In this document: positions 34,817-34,833 of the stretch, piece after piece
Layout of the letters: each line of letters begins with the position of its first letter
Numbering within the stretch: position 1 is the stretch's first letter
NCBI GenBank assembly: GCA_009928435.1
Contig: JAABNQ010000038.1
Location: 1-34,833, forward strand
DNA: 34,833 nt
From: Bacillus sp. HF117_J1_D
GTDB taxonomy: Bacteria; Bacillota; Bacilli; Bacillales; Bacillaceae_C
Reading direction: 5' to 3'
Program-made: the position numbers and the translations under genes
Notes under the pieces: generated by a model
Database searches by the model: none
Told to the model about the DNA's origin: nothing
The model's input: the letters and a program-made list of their open reading frames with translations, nothing else

Positions 34817-34833
34817 TGCTGCGTCCAGCTCCA
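34817..34833. repeat. Edge of a possible dispersed repeat, cut by the window end
   Basis: The last bases, CTGCGTCCAGCTCCA, are GC-richer than the preceding stretch and resemble, from memory, one end of the short dispersed repeat whose other end may be seen at 9176-9228. Too little is present to be sure. Confidence 0.25.

Noticed and set aside
1-34833. CRISPR arrays, tRNA or rRNA genes, complete insertion sequences or prophage genes
   Set aside because: No regularly spaced repeats, cloverleaf or rRNA-like sequence, transposase, or phage structural gene was seen on either strand.

Overview
The window is a stretch of core chromosome from an endospore-forming member of the Bacillaceae. The spore genes cotE, spoVS, spoVK, spoIIIE, tepA and splAB point that way, as does gene order that follows the Bacillus ymf-recA-mutSL-hfq-glnA neighbourhood. 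Several departures from Bacillus subtilis suggest another genus of the family, but the sequence alone does not fix which one. Almost everything is transcribed on the minus strand, so biological order runs from high to low coordinates.

Reading in the direction of transcription: tepA and ylzJ overlap; spoIIIE follows after a long leader; then the ymf cluster (two M16 peptidase-like proteins ymfF/ymfH, the EF-P modifying reductase ymfI, the small DUF3243 protein ymfJ, the ACT/P-loop protein ymfK, RodZ-like ymfM); pgsA; cinA; recA with its own LexA-type box; rny; ymdB; spoVS; miaB; ricA; cotE; mutS; mutL. After an accessory patch at about 7.2-11.0 kb, the conserved order resumes with miaA, hfq, spoVK, hflX, ynbB and glnA. 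A small membrane-protein ORF and a possible 44-codon ORF lie at the left edge.

The functional themes are spore formation and outgrowth (SpoIIIE, SpoVS, CotE, SpoVK, TepA, SplB), DNA repair (RecA, MutS, MutL, SplB), RNA decay and its control (RNase Y, RicA, YmdB, Hfq), tRNA position-37 modification (MiaA then MiaB) and nitrogen assimilation (GlnA).

The accessory patch is the main departure. In staphylococci the glycerol genes glpP-glpF-glpK-glpD lie between mutL and miaA. Here only a C-terminal glpK relic remains beside miaA. The rest of the gap holds splA-splB on the opposite strand, a small two-helix membrane protein, and a TetR regulator coupled to a membrane protein, with a clear promoter and operator. 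Other departures are the absence of glnR between ynbB and glnA, of tdh-kbl between spoVS and miaB, and of ymfC/ymfD between spoIIIE and ymfF. Two intergenic spacers contain structured, possibly mobile-element-derived sequence (30.85-30.96 kb and 33.36-33.47 kb). No tRNA, rRNA, CRISPR array, complete insertion sequence or prophage was seen. No wholly new multi-gene system is evident; the best leads are the eroded glp locus with its spl insert, the palindrome over the glnA promoter, and the two structured spacers.
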